Assembly: GCA_023663805.1 (NCBI GenBank)
Contig: JAMPGR010000003.1
Span: 1 to 64,000 of the forward strand
Length of the DNA: 64,000 nucleotides
Source: Clostridium sp.
GTDB lineage: Bacteria; Bacteroidota; Bacteroidia; Bacteroidales; Muribaculaceae
Reading direction: 5' to 3'
Shown: positions 49,270 through 57,787 of the stretch, one piece after another
How positions within the stretch are numbered: the first letter of the stretch is position 1
Layout: the number at the start of each line of letters is the position of its first letter
Made by a program: the position numbers and the translations under genes
The notes under the pieces: generated by a model
The model's database searches: none
Told to the model about the DNA's origin: nothing
Seen by the model: only the letters and a program-made list of their open reading frames with translations

Positions 49270-50307
49270 ATGGAAGTACGACAGACAGAAATATCGACTG
49301 TAGGCGAATTCGGGCTGATTGACCGTATCACCGGGGGAATCGAACCGGTCAACCCCTCGACAATCAAAGGGGTCGGAGACGATGCCGCCGTGCTTCGTTT
49401 CCCGGCTGACACGGATGTGCTGGTCACGACCGATATGCTTCTTGAAGGGGTCCATTTCGACCTGACCTACGTTCCGCTGAAACATCTCGGATATAAGAGC
49501 GCGGTCGTCAATTTCTCAGACATCTACGCGATGGGCGGCACCCCCCGCCAACTGACCGTAGGTCTCGGCATATCGAGCCGCTTCACCGTCGAACATATCG
49601 AGGCCCTCTACGCCGGACTCCGCCTTGCCTGCGAGGTCTACGGCGTTGATCTCGTCGGCGGCGACACAACCGGATCCCATTCCGGACTCGTCATCTCCGC
49701 GACCTGCATCGGCGATGTTCCGAAAGGGGAGGCCGTCGGGCGTGACGGCGCCCGCGACACCGACCTGATCTGCGTATCCGGTGACCTCGGCGCGGCCTAT
49801 ATGGGACTTCAGTTGCTCGAGCGCGAGAAAATAGCCTCGGCCGGACAATCAGATTTCATTCCTAAATTCGAAGGAAAAGAATATCTGGTCGAACGGCAAC
49901 TGAAACCTGAGGCACGCCGCGACATTGTCGCCGAACTTCGCGAGGCGGGAATCCGCCCGACATCGATGATGGATATCAGCGACGGACTCTCCTCCGAACT
50001 GCTCCATATCTGCCACGCGAGCCATACCGGCTGCCGTATCTACGAAGACCGTATCCCGATCGACTACCAGACCGCAGTTATGGCCGAAGAACTCGGCATG
50101 AACCTAGTCACGGCGGCGATGAACGGGGGCGAAGACTACGAACTGCTCTTCACTGTCCCGCTCAGCGCACACGAGGAGGTCTCGCGCCTCGGAGGCATCC
50201 GCGTAATCGGCCATATCACCCGCGAAGACCTCGGCTGCGCGATGATCACGCGCGACGGTGCGGAAATTGAACTTAAAGCCCAGGGATTCAATCATATGGC
50301 TGAATGA
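49270..50307 (+). CDS. thiL: Thiamine-monophosphate kinase ThiL
   Basis: ATP-dependent kinase making thiamine pyrophosphate. The start EFGLIDRITGGIE, the metal-binding GVGDDAAVLRF, TTDMLLEGVHFDL, the NFSDIYAMGGTPRQLTVGLG segment and VGGDTTGSHSGLVISATCIG match ThiL of the PurM superfamily, and MMDISDGLSSELLHIC and MNGGEDYELLFTVP close the active site. Length (345 aa) is normal. Last gene of the sppA cluster. No TPP riboswitch is visible upstream, consistent with expression as part of the operon. Confidence 0.94.
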   Translation: MEVRQTEISTVGEFGLIDRITGGIEPVNPSTIKGVGDDAAVLRFPADTDVLVTTDMLLEGVHFDLTYVPLKHLGYKSAVVNFSDIYAMGGTPRQLTVGLGISSRFTVEHIEALYAGLRLACEVYGVDLVGGDTTGSHSGLVISATCIGDVPKGEAVGRDGARDTDLICVSGDLGAAYMGLQLLEREKIASAGQSDFIPKFEGKEYLVERQLKPEARRDIVAELREAGIRPTSMMDISDGLSSELLHICHASHTGCRIYEDRIPIDYQTAVMAEELGMNLVTAAMNGGEDYELLFTVPLSAHEEVSRLGGIRVIGHITREDLGCAMITRDGAEIELKAQGFNHMAE

Positions 50308-50363
50308 CTACGGCTGGTGTCTGACGAAAAGTGAAACTTTAGGCGAAGTTTGAGGGCCAATGG

Positions 50364-50395
50364 TTTGCGTAAATCAAAATAAAATCATAAATTTG
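50364..50395 (+). promoter_or_regulatory. Promoter of rpmH
   Basis: TTTG at 50364-50367 and TAAATTTG at 50388-50395 are 20 bp apart, 45 bp before the start codon. Confidence 0.75.
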
Positions 50396-50440
50396 CACCT
50401 CGAAAACGCCACGAAAATAACAAAATAACATATAAAGGCA

Positions 50441-50596
50441 ATGAAAAGAACATATCAACCTTCTAACAGAAAGAGAGTTAACAAGCACGGATTCCGTGAA
50501 AGAATGTCTACACCCGACGGCCGCAAGGTGCTCGCACGTCGCCGCGCAAAAGGCCGTCTCCGCCTGACTGTCTCCTGCTCGATCGGCGGCAAGTGA
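50441..50596 (+). CDS. rpmH: 50S ribosomal protein L34
   Basis: A 51-residue, very basic protein: [19 protein letters not shown] and the internal [19 protein letters not shown] are the L34 signature; the tail ends [10 protein letters not shown]. It is slightly longer than the ~45-aa forms of proteobacteria, as normal for Bacteroidota. It has its own promoter (50364-50395) and terminator (50646-50679), so it is a single-gene unit. It is not beside dnaA or rnpA here, so it does not mark a replication origin. Confidence 0.96.
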   Translation: MKRTYQPSNRKRVNKHGFRERMSTPDGRKVLARRRAKGRLRLTVSCSIGGK

Positions 50597-50645
50597 TTTT
50601 CACGAACCTGATAACCCTCCGCGATTGTCCGGAAATCTAAAAAAC

Positions 50646-50679
50646 AAGCTGTCATATCCCCATATGGCGGCTTTTTTTT
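50646..50679 (+). terminator. Terminator of rpmH
   Basis: AAGCTGTCATAT (50646-50657) pairs with ATATGGCGGCTT (50662-50673), using two G-U pairs, followed by T residues to 50679. Confidence 0.85.
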
Positions 50680-50710
50680 GTTGTCAGCAACCATATAATA
50701 CACTCCTCCG

Positions 50711-51550
50711 ATGACTTCAATCATAAAACGCGCCCTGACCGGAACCGTCTATGTCGCGGCGATCGTTCTGTCGCTGTTATTCACAGACTGGCTCTTTCCG
50801 GCGCTGATGCTCCTGTTCGTTATCTTCGGACTGCTCGAGTATGCCCGCCTCGTCGACAGCGAAAACAAACTCCGTTTCAGCCTGTCGACTGCGTTCGACA
50901 TCTTCTTCGCCCTGATACTCGTTCTACCGCCGGTTTTCCGCAGCGAACACTATGTGTTCATCGCCATGGCTGCGCTTTTGGTTTATTTTCCGCTCCGCTT
51001 TGTCCTCCAGTTGTTCCTTCCGGCGACTGACAAACCGCTGTCGGACGTAGGCCGCTCGTTCGTATCGATATGGTGGATAGTCATTCCGCTGTTCATGCTC
51101 CAACTGCTGATGCCGATGATCGAAAGCGGGATCAGGATGCGCCAGACTCTCCTCGTCATGTTTATTATGATCTGGCTGAACGACACCGGAGCCTATTGTT
51201 TCGGATCACGTTTCGGACGCCACCGCCTTTTCGAGCGCATATCGCCGAAGAAATCGTGGGAGGGATTCTGGGGAGGACTCTTCGTGACGGCCCTGTTCGG
51301 ATACTTCGCCCCGATGCTGTTTGTCCATATCCCGATGGGATCCTGGCGTGGGCTCGTATTCGGCATCCTTGTCAGCGTCGTCGCGACCCTCGGCGACCTC
51401 GTCGAGTCGATGTTTAAGCGCGCCCTCCATGTCAAAGACAGCGGGAATATCCTTCCGGGCCACGGCGGCATCCTCGACCGCGTCGACTCGCTCCTCTTTG
51501 TCGCTCCGATGACATTCTGGTTTATCGTTCTGACCGGCATAATCAGATAA
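50711..51550 (+). CDS. cdsA: Phosphatidate cytidylyltransferase CdsA
   Basis: Makes CDP-diacylglycerol, the precursor of bacterial phospholipids. About seven hydrophobic segments are visible, beginning ALTGTVYVAAIVLSLLFTDWLFPALMLL. The C-terminal signature SMFKRALHVKDSGNILPGHGG followed by ILDRVDSLLF fits the CDS family pattern exactly, and NDTGAYCFGSRFGRH with SPKKSWEGFWGG precedes it. Length (279 aa) is normal. purM starts 41 bp downstream. Confidence 0.95.
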   Translation: MTSIIKRALTGTVYVAAIVLSLLFTDWLFPALMLLFVIFGLLEYARLVDSENKLRFSLSTAFDIFFALILVLPPVFRSEHYVFIAMAALLVYFPLRFVLQLFLPATDKPLSDVGRSFVSIWWIVIPLFMLQLLMPMIESGIRMRQTLLVMFIMIWLNDTGAYCFGSRFGRHRLFERISPKKSWEGFWGGLFVTALFGYFAPMLFVHIPMGSWRGLVFGILVSVVATLGDLVESMFKRALHVKDSGNILPGHGGILDRVDSLLFVAPMTFWFIVLTGIIR

Positions 51551-51591
51551 CTCCATACCAACTATTCTCCGACCAACAACCATATATTCCT

Positions 51592-52758
51592 ATGACTGAC
51601 CAAAGATATGACCTCCGAGGCGTCTCCGCCTCGAAAGAGGATGTCCATAACGCCATAAAGAATGTCGACAAGGGGCTCTACCCGAAGGCGTTCTGCAAGA
51701 TTATCCCCGATATTCTCGGCGGGGATCCCGAGTGGTGCAACATCATGCACGCCGACGGCGCCGGCACGAAATCGTCGCTGGCTTATGTTTACTGGCGCGA
51801 GACCGGCGACATGAGCGTCTGGAAGGGTATAGCCCAGGATGCGCTGATAATGAACATCGACGACCTGATCTGTGTTGGCGCGACCGACCGTATTCTCGTC
51901 AGTTCGACCATAGGTCGCAACAAGATGCTCATCCCCGGCGAGGTTATCGCCGCGATCATAAACGGAACCGAAGAACTCCTCGCCGACCTGCGCCAGATGG
52001 GGATCGAGATCTACAGTACCGGCGGCGAAACCGCCGATGTCGGTGACCTTGTCCGGACGATCATCGTCGACTCGACCGTCACATGCCGCATGCGCCGCGC
52101 CGATGTGATTGACAACGTGAACATAAAGGCTGGCGACGTCATCGTCGGTCTCGCCTCCTACGGTCGCGCTGCCTACGAACAGGAATATAACGGCGGAATG
52201 GGGAGCAACGGCCTGACCTCGGCCCGCCACGACGTCTTCTCGAAGGAACTCGCCGAACGCTACCCCGAGAGTTACGACAGCGCCGTCCCCGCCGAACTTG
52301 TCTACAGCGGCTCGCGCCGTCTGACTGATCCCGTTGAGGGAGCGCCGATAAACGCCGGACGCCTCGTTCTGTCGCCGACCCGCACCTACGCCCCCGTCGT
52401 CAGGAAACTGCTCGAGACAATGCGCGGCGAGATCCACGGAATGGTCCACTGCTCCGGCGGCGCGCAGACAAAGGTCATGCACTTCGTCGAAAACAAACAT
52501 GTCATCAAAGACAACCTCTTCCCCGTTCCCCCGCTGTTCGAGATGATCCAGCGCGAGTCAGGGACAGACTGGAAGGAGATGTACAAGGTCTTCAATATGG
52601 GCCACCGTCTCGAAGTCTATCTCCGTCCCGAGCATGCCGCCGAAGTCATTGACATCGCCGGCCGTTTCGGTATCGACGCCCGGATCGTAGGGCGCGTCGA
52701 GAACGCTCCGGCCAACAAACTGACGATCATCTCAGAAAAGGGAGTGTTCGAATACTGA
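51592..52758 (+). CDS. purM: Phosphoribosylformylglycinamidine cyclo-ligase (AIR synthetase)
   Basis: Fifth step of de novo purine synthesis. The sequence follows the Bacteroidota PurM type: YDLRGVSASKEDVHNAIKNVDKGLYPKAF in place of the shorter N-terminus of E. coli PurM, then HADGAGTKSSLAYVYW, IAQDALIMNIDDLICVGATDRILVSSTIGRN, YSTGGETADVGDLV and the C-terminal MVHCSGGAQTKVMHFVE. Length (388 aa) exceeds the ~345 aa of the classical form because of the N- and mid-region inserts usual in this phylum. Confidence 0.9.
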   Translation: MTDQRYDLRGVSASKEDVHNAIKNVDKGLYPKAFCKIIPDILGGDPEWCNIMHADGAGTKSSLAYVYWRETGDMSVWKGIAQDALIMNIDDLICVGATDRILVSSTIGRNKMLIPGEVIAAIINGTEELLADLRQMGIEIYSTGGETADVGDLVRTIIVDSTVTCRMRRADVIDNVNIKAGDVIVGLASYGRAAYEQEYNGGMGSNGLTSARHDVFSKELAERYPESYDSAVPAELVYSGSRRLTDPVEGAPINAGRLVLSPTRTYAPVVRKLLETMRGEIHGMVHCSGGAQTKVMHFVENKHVIKDNLFPVPPLFEMIQRESGTDWKEMYKVFNMGHRLEVYLRPEHAAEVIDIAGRFGIDARIVGRVENAPANKLTIISEKGVFEY

Positions 52759-52785
52759 CCCGCAGCCAGCCGGGACAACGGCCCG

Positions 52786-54189
52786 ATGAAACGATTTGTC
52801 GAAAAAATAGGATTCCCGCTCCTGATGCTTTCCGCAGTATCGGGCGGGAATCTTTTGTTCGGCTCCTGTTCGGGAGGAGGCGCCGGGGGCGAGGCGCAGG
52901 ATACAGTCCATATTATTCCCGACACACTGCGCGTTGCGACCCTCTATTCTCCGAGTTCCTTCTTCTTGTTCCGCGACCAGCGGATGGGCTACGACTATGA
53001 ACTCGTGACGAACATGGCCCTGGAGCATGGCCGCGAGATTGACCTGGTTGTCGCGCCGTCGCTGTCGGCTGCCGTCGAGATGCTCGACTCCGGCCTGGTC
53101 GACATGATCGCCTACGAAGTGCCGGTCACGACCGAATATCTCGACCATGTCGTACCCTGCGGAATCACGAGCGTGACCCGCCAGGTTCTCGTCCAGCCCC
53201 GCAATTCGAAGGATCGTATCACGGATGTCACCCAACTGATTGGACGCGACATCTACGTCGAACGGAACTCGAAGTACCACCATCGTCTTGTCAACCTCGA
53301 CACCGAACTCGGCGGCGGTATCCGGATCCATCCCCTCGACATGGATACCCTGATAACCGAGCAGGTCATCGAGATGGTCAACGACGGAAAAATTCCGCTG
53401 ACAATCGTCGACAGCGATATCGCGAAAGTCAACCGGACTTATTATCCCGGCCTCGACATCAGCGTTGAAGTCGGCCTCGACCAGAAATCCTCCTGGGCCG
53501 TCTCGCGCCATACACCATGGCTTGCCGACACGATCGACACCTGGACCGGCGAGCCCGAGCCGCGCCGCGTGCAGGCCCAGTTGTTGCGCCGCTATTTCGA
53601 AATGGCCCGCGGCGAACAGACGCTCTATACCCTCGACCTCTCGAAGGGTCATATCTCCCCGTTCGACAATCTGTTCCGCCATAATGCCGACGATGAGCTC
53701 TGGGACTGGCGTCTGCTTGCGTCGCAAGCGTTTGTCGAGAGCCGGTTCGACCCTACGGTCGTATCGTGGGCTGGAGCGAGGGGAATCATGCAGATCATGC
53801 CGGCGACAGCCCGCGCCAACGGGGTCGACCCGTCGCAGTTGACCGACAATGAGACCTCGATATCGCTGGCGCTGAAGATAATCCGTTCGCTCGATTCGTC
53901 GCTGAAATCGCGGGTGCCTGATTCGGCCGAGCGCCAGAAATTTGTTCTTGCGGCCTACAACTCAGGCCTGGCCCACATCTACGACGCGATCGAACTGGCG
54001 AAAGTGACGGGCCACGATCCCCAGGTCTGGAACGGTCAGGTCGAAGCAGCGCTGCTGCTAAAGGCCAATCCGGAGTATTACAACAATCCGGTCTGCAAAT
54101 ACGGCTACTTCCGCGGCCGCCAGACAACCGAATATGTCCGCTCGGTCACCGCCCTCTACGACCGCGCCAAGTCGAAAGTCAAAAAATAG
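52786..54189 (+). CDS. mltF: MltF-like membrane-bound lytic transglycosylase (467 aa)
   Basis: Peptidoglycan-cleaving enzyme. The N-terminal signal ends in a lipobox (LLFGSC), predicting a lipoprotein. Residues ~45-280 form a periplasmic solute-binding domain (LRVATLYSPSSFFLFRDQRMGYDYELV, DLVDMIAYEVPVTTEYLDHV) as in MltF. Residues ~295-460 form an SLT lysozyme-like domain, with the catalytic Glu in SQAFVESRFDP and the motifs GARGIMQIMPATA and VLAAYNSGLAHIYDA. It starts 27 bp after purM and probably belongs to the cdsA-purM transcript. Confidence 0.92.
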   Translation: MKRFVEKIGFPLLMLSAVSGGNLLFGSCSGGGAGGEAQDTVHIIPDTLRVATLYSPSSFFLFRDQRMGYDYELVTNMALEHGREIDLVVAPSLSAAVEMLDSGLVDMIAYEVPVTTEYLDHVVPCGITSVTRQVLVQPRNSKDRITDVTQLIGRDIYVERNSKYHHRLVNLDTELGGGIRIHPLDMDTLITEQVIEMVNDGKIPLTIVDSDIAKVNRTYYPGLDISVEVGLDQKSSWAVSRHTPWLADTIDTWTGEPEPRRVQAQLLRRYFEMARGEQTLYTLDLSKGHISPFDNLFRHNADDELWDWRLLASQAFVESRFDPTVVSWAGARGIMQIMPATARANGVDPSQLTDNETSISLALKIIRSLDSSLKSRVPDSAERQKFVLAAYNSGLAHIYDAIELAKVTGHDPQVWNGQVEAALLLKANPEYYNNPVCKYGYFRGRQTTEYVRSVTALYDRAKSKVKK

Positions 54190-54209
54190 CATAAATACCC
54201 ACGCGAGTT

Positions 54210-54239
54210 TTTGCAATTTCTGGATATTTCGTATGTTTG
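54210..54239 (+). promoter_or_regulatory. Candidate promoter of the split gene at 54367
   Basis: TTTG at 54210-54213 and TATGTTTG at 54232-54239 are 18 bp apart, about 130 bp before the ATG at 54367. Confidence 0.5.
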
Positions 54240-54366
54240 TAGAAAAATCAGAATGTGTGATACCATGTTATGAAATCAATAATTTGACTAAAATTAATCA
54301 TCATGATAGATACCGTTTTCTACCTGCCTCTCCGCAGTTGTCTATATCATAATTGAAACATCTTCC

Positions 54367-54942
54367 ATGAAGATGACTGGTGTGCGTTTGATTGTAACAC
54401 TGCTTGTTGTCGGGCTATTCGTTAGTCGAGTGGTTGCTGAGTCTCCCAAGAAGATCGTCAAGGTAACGAGTTTTTTCCTGCACGGCGTCATATGGGGCGT
54501 GGATACGCTAAAGAATTCTGTTCCGATCCAAAATCCATTGTCGGGCTCGGTCGTACAGAATCTTTCCAGGGGCGGTGGTGTTGCTGCGGGTGCAGGGGGG
54601 ATGTTCAGATTGCCGGATTGTCAGGTCGGAGATTCCATTAAATTTTCTTACATCGGATATACACCATCGACAATAGTATTGACAGATAAATTTCCTATCG
54701 ATGTTAAACTTGATTCAAACTATCCGGCAATTGTATGTTGGAACGGAAGCGGTTCGGAAACGAGTTATTATGGTGATAGCGAAAATGTGCTTGATATCGA
54801 AATTATTGACGAAAATGGAACCCCAATTGGATATGATCAGGTCGTTTTTGAACGTGTCGTTTTTGAACGGGGTGAAGTCAAAACAATAGGGCGCATATAT
54901 CCGTCGTGGCTCACAAACCGAAATCAGTTCAGATTTTACTGA
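54367..54942 (+). CDS. Exported protein with carboxypeptidase-regulatory-like segment, stop-interrupted (191 aa)
   Basis: A signal peptide (LIVTLLVVGLFVSRVVA) precedes a segment (~75-110) reading GGMFRLPDCQVGDSIKFSYIGYTPSTIVL, which resembles the CarboxypepD_reg-like fold at the N-terminus of TonB-dependent receptors. The rest is unrecognised. A 15-bp direct duplication (54841-54855, 54856-54870) encodes VVFERVVFER. Base composition is visibly more AT-rich than the neighbours. The frame ends at TGA 54940-54942, but the same frame stays open for 51 more codons of protein-like sequence, so this is probably the front of a nonsense-interrupted gene. Confidence 0.6.
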   Translation: MKMTGVRLIVTLLVVGLFVSRVVAESPKKIVKVTSFFLHGVIWGVDTLKNSVPIQNPLSGSVVQNLSRGGGVAAGAGGMFRLPDCQVGDSIKFSYIGYTPSTIVLTDKFPIDVKLDSNYPAIVCWNGSGSETSYYGDSENVLDIEIIDENGTPIGYDQVVFERVVFERGEVKTIGRIYPSWLTNRNQFRFY

Positions 54943-55098
54943 GATTTTGAGCCGAATATGCCGGCGTCAGATGGCAGGTCTGTACCAGAGGCCTTCGTCC
55001 GTATCTCTGCCGACGGATATGAGCCCCTGTTGTTCAAGGCGGAGTATCAGGAAAAGCCTACGGCTATGACCTTAATAATATACCGCTCCGGTCAGTAA
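54943..55098 (+). pseudogene. In-frame continuation of the split gene after the TGA stop
   Basis: In the same frame as the preceding gene this reads DFEPNMPASDGRSVPEAF, then VRISADGYEPLLFKAEY and ends IIYRSGQ before TAA at 55096-55098. An independent start at ATG 54958 is possible but lacks context. The smoothest explanation is a TGG-to-TGA change (Tyr-Trp-Asp to Tyr-stop-Asp). The last 7 bases overlap the 3' end of the convergent gene at 55092. Confidence 0.5.
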
Positions 55099-55604
55099 TC
55101 GTTGAATGCATTGGGACGTAGAATGGGACGTCGGATATAATAACAGTAGAAATCAAGAAAGAAAAGACGGACGTAGTCCCGCCATTTCCAGCCTATACTA
55201 TCCAGATATTCGTGGTTTATCGGTTTGTCCCATTTCGGGTTGACTTCGAAGCCCATCAATCCTGTTTTAAGAATCTCTTCGTTGAAACGATCGCATAGAG
55301 CGCATGCTTTCCGCATGCCCAGCGGGAGAATATCGCTGTATTTTTCGGGGATTTTGCCCTCGAGTTCATAATCATCGTCTACGATAATCAGTCCCTCGCG
55401 GTCATATCGCCTGACGATATATATGAACCGAGAGCCGGTTCGCCCGTCGACCAATTGGGGCTTGAAGTCGGCATACTCGTTTTCCGCTTGATAGAGAATC
55501 GCCTCTCCCCAAGCCCGGATAGATGGGTGGCGATCCTCTCCGGGTTTGAACATCAGTTTTTTAAAGTCGCGCATTTCGCAACTCAATGGTGACCATATTG
55601 ACAT
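55092..55604 (-). CDS. Unrecognised cytosolic protein (170 aa)
   Basis: I do not recognise this protein. It has no signal peptide or membrane helix and is mildly acidic in the middle (IIVDDDYELEGKIPEKYSDILP), with aromatic-rich ends (WKWRDYVRLFFLDFYCYYIRR). Size, composition and AT-rich coding sequence are like accessory single-domain proteins, including some immunity proteins of polymorphic toxins, but no toxin gene is adjacent and this is a guess. It converges on the split gene at 54367 and lies outside the following lepA-to-lipoprotein operon. Confidence 0.55.
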   Translation of the reverse strand: MSIWSPLSCEMRDFKKLMFKPGEDRHPSIRAWGEAILYQAENEYADFKPQLVDGRTGSRFIYIVRRYDREGLIIVDDDYELEGKIPEKYSDILPLGMRKACALCDRFNEEILKTGLMGFEVNPKWDKPINHEYLDSIGWKWRDYVRLFFLDFYCYYIRRPILRPNAFNDY

Positions 55605-55643
55605 AAAAGAAGGTGTTGATTAGATATGATTGAGGTTATAGGT

Positions 55644-56027
55644 TTATTGGCCGAGGAGGAGACGGAGGTTGTCGAGGGCGCGGTGGGCGTCGTCGAGGGC
55701 GACGACGATGCCGGCGGTCTCGCTTCCGGCTCCACTCGTCAGCATAGTCCGGGCCTGCTCGACCGAGCGGTGGGCGCTGTCGCCGTATAGAGCGATTTCG
55801 CCGAGAAGCGCGTCGACCTCCCGGAGCATAATGACGGCCTGGGCGCTGTCGGCCGGAGTCAGGCTGCTGTGGGTTCGGAGTTCGCGGTTTTCGGCGCGGA
55901 GTATATCGATTGAGTCGCGCAAGGCGCTGATTGTTGCGGTTTCGGTTTCGACATGGCCCGGATTGCTGCAGGCGGCGAAAAGCGATAAAGCGGTAGTCGC
56001 TACGACGATATAAAGGAGGCGTTTCAT
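55644..56027 (-). CDS. Small coiled-coil lipoprotein (127 aa)
   Basis: The signal peptide ends in the lipobox LFAAC, so the protein is predicted to be a lipoprotein. The mature part has a heptad-like helix (ISALRDSIDILRAENRELRTH, ~33-53) and a long helical C-terminus (VIMLREVDALLGEIALYGDSAHRSVEQARTML, ALDDAHRALDNLRLLLG), suggesting a coiled-coil, Lpp-like or scaffold protein. No catalytic motif is visible. It is the last gene of the minus-strand operon, 26 bp after its upstream neighbour. Confidence 0.75.
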   Translation of the reverse strand: MKRLLYIVVATTALSLFAACSNPGHVETETATISALRDSIDILRAENRELRTHSSLTPADSAQAVIMLREVDALLGEIALYGDSAHRSVEQARTMLTSGAGSETAGIVVALDDAHRALDNLRLLLGQ

Positions 56028-56053
56028 TTTCGTTTTCGGTTTTTAACTCCTAT

Positions 56054-56530
56054 CTAACGCGACTGCGGGTCTTTTGGTTCGGCGACCAGGTGTTCGTCCG
56101 GAAGAAGAATGACGCCGTCGGGGATCGATATGATATATAGTCTTTTGCGACGTTCGACGCTATATTCTTCGCAGTTGTAGACGCTCTGACGGTCGGCCAC
56201 GAACCCGATGTCCCCTTCGTCGTCTTTGGTTGTTCGAAACAGTTCGACGGTCAGGGTTCCGTCGCTGTCGAACGACAGCCGGCGGGGTGCGGCAAGGGAT
56301 GTCGACATCGATAGCAACCGGTTGACTGTCAGCAGCCACGCTATCGGGAAAAGAACGGCAACGAGCATCGCAGCCGCCAGCGCATAGCGCAGGTCGAAAT
56401 ATCCGGCAGCGACAACTGCGACAAATCCGGCGAGAAGCCACGGAAGAAGGCGTGTCAGCCAGCGCCGGCTGTAGTACCGTAGCAGGGCTGACGCGTCGGT
56501 CTTGTATATTTCGGTCCGGACCGGGGACAT
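56054..56530 (-). CDS. Membrane protein with YcxB/PH-like cytoplasmic tail, unknown function (158 aa)
   Basis: Two adjacent membrane helices (LLPWLLAGFVAVVAAGYF and LAAAMLVAVLFPIAWLLTV, ~29-70) are followed by a beta-rich tail (RRLSFDSDGTLTVELFRTTKDDEGDIGF...KRLYIISIPDGVILLPDEHLV). This layout matches YcxB-like proteins. I chose ATG at 56528-56530 because it overlaps the DUF1015 stop by one base (TGATG on the minus strand), a coupling signal; the frame extending to 56866 runs through DUF1015 and is spurious. The function is unknown. Confidence 0.75.
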   Translation of the reverse strand: MSPVRTEIYKTDASALLRYYSRRWLTRLLPWLLAGFVAVVAAGYFDLRYALAAAMLVAVLFPIAWLLTVNRLLSMSTSLAAPRRLSFDSDGTLTVELFRTTKDDEGDIGFVADRQSVYNCEEYSVERRKRLYIISIPDGVILLPDEHLVAEPKDPQSR

Positions 56531-57774
56531 CAGTCGAGCGAATGGATAACGAGTCCGGAGCGGAGTTTCGGTTCGAACCAGGTTGTTTTCGGGGGCATGA
56601 TGTTTCCGGTGTCGGCGATTGCCATCAACTGGTCCATCGAGACAGGGTAGAGGGCGAGAGCCATGGCCATTTCCCCCGAGTCGACGCGGCGGCTCAGTTC
56701 GCCGAGTCCCCGGATTCCGCCGACGAAATCGATACGTTTGTCGGAGCGGAGGTCGGTGATCCCGAGGATGTCGCGCAGGATAAGGTCTGAGGAGATCGTC
56801 ACGTCGAGTACGCCGATTGGATCCGAGTCGTCGTAGCGCCCCTCGCGGGCAGTCAGCGAATACCACTGCCCGTCGACATAGAGCGCGAAATTATGGAGAG
56901 CCGACGGAGTGTAGATCTCCTTTCCGCGGGGTTCGACGACGAAGTTCTCTTCGAGACGCTCGATCAACCCGGCGGGAGTCAGGCCGTTCAGATCGCGGAC
57001 AACGCGGTTATAGTCGATGATGCGCAGATGTGAGGCCGGGAAGGCGACGGCGAGGAACCAGTTGTACTCCTCGTCGCCGGTGTGGTTCGGATTGGCGAGA
57101 GCCTTTTCGTGGCCGACGAGGGCGGCGGCGGCCGTGCGGTGGTGTCCATCGGCGATATAGAGTGACGGCATAGCGGCGAACAGCGAGGTTATCTCGCCGA
57201 TCAGGTCTTCGTCGTCGATTGTCCAGAAATGGTGGCCGAACCCGTCGGGAGCGACGAAGTCATACTCCGGTTCGGCGGCCGTCACCTGACGGATGATCTC
57301 CTCGAGGCGTTCGTTGTCGGGGAAGGCGAAGAAGACAGGTTCGATGTTCGCGTTGTTGACCCGGACATGCTTCATACGGTCCTCCTCCTTGTCGCGGCGC
57401 GTCAGTTCGTGTTTTTTTATCACGGCATTCATATAGTCGTCGACGTTGGCGGCGATGACGAACCCATACTGTGTCCGGCCCTCCATCGTCTGGGCGTAGA
57501 TATAGTATCGGTCTGTGTCGTCCTGGAGGAGCCATCCTTTCTGGCGGAACATATCGAAGTTGCGACGGGCGCGGTCGTAGACCCGCTCGTCGTGTTCGTC
57601 GGTTCCCGGCTCGAAATCGATTTCGGGGCGGATTATATGATAGAGCGACTTTTCATTACCTTCGGCCTCGCTTCGGGCCTCTTCGGAGTTCAGAACGTCG
57701 TAGGGGCGCGAAGCGACCTCGGTCACTAACTCGCGCGGCGGGCGGATGCCGCGGAACGGTTTGACTCGTGCCAT
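56530..57774 (-). CDS. DUF1015 family protein (414 aa)
   Basis: Conserved cytosolic family of uncertain function, sometimes associated with serine metabolism. It opens with VKPFRGIRPPRELVTEVASRPYDVLNSEEARSEAEGN and LYHIIRPEIDF, has MPSLYIADGHHRTAAAALVG in the middle (a conserved His-rich motif) and ends in DSGEMAMALALYPVSMDQLM and PPKTTWFEPKLRSGLVIHSL, all hallmarks of DUF1015. In many Bacteroidales it follows serA/serC; here it is 13 bp after purA. Its stop overlaps the start of the next gene by one base. Confidence 0.92.
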   Translation of the reverse strand: MARVKPFRGIRPPRELVTEVASRPYDVLNSEEARSEAEGNEKSLYHIIRPEIDFEPGTDEHDERVYDRARRNFDMFRQKGWLLQDDTDRYYIYAQTMEGRTQYGFVIAANVDDYMNAVIKKHELTRRDKEEDRMKHVRVNNANIEPVFFAFPDNERLEEIIRQVTAAEPEYDFVAPDGFGHHFWTIDDEDLIGEITSLFAAMPSLYIADGHHRTAAAALVGHEKALANPNHTGDEEYNWFLAVAFPASHLRIIDYNRVVRDLNGLTPAGLIERLEENFVVEPRGKEIYTPSALHNFALYVDGQWYSLTAREGRYDDSDPIGVLDVTISSDLILRDILGITDLRSDKRIDFVGGIRGLGELSRRVDSGEMAMALALYPVSMDQLMAIADTGNIMPPKTTWFEPKLRSGLVIHSLD

Positions 57775-57787
57775 AGCGTAGGGAGGT

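Noticed and set aside
50441..50596. rpmH as a marker of the replication origin
   Set aside because: L34 is often near oriC with rnpA and dnaA, but neither lies nearby and no DnaA-box cluster is seen; it has its own promoter between thiL and cdsA.
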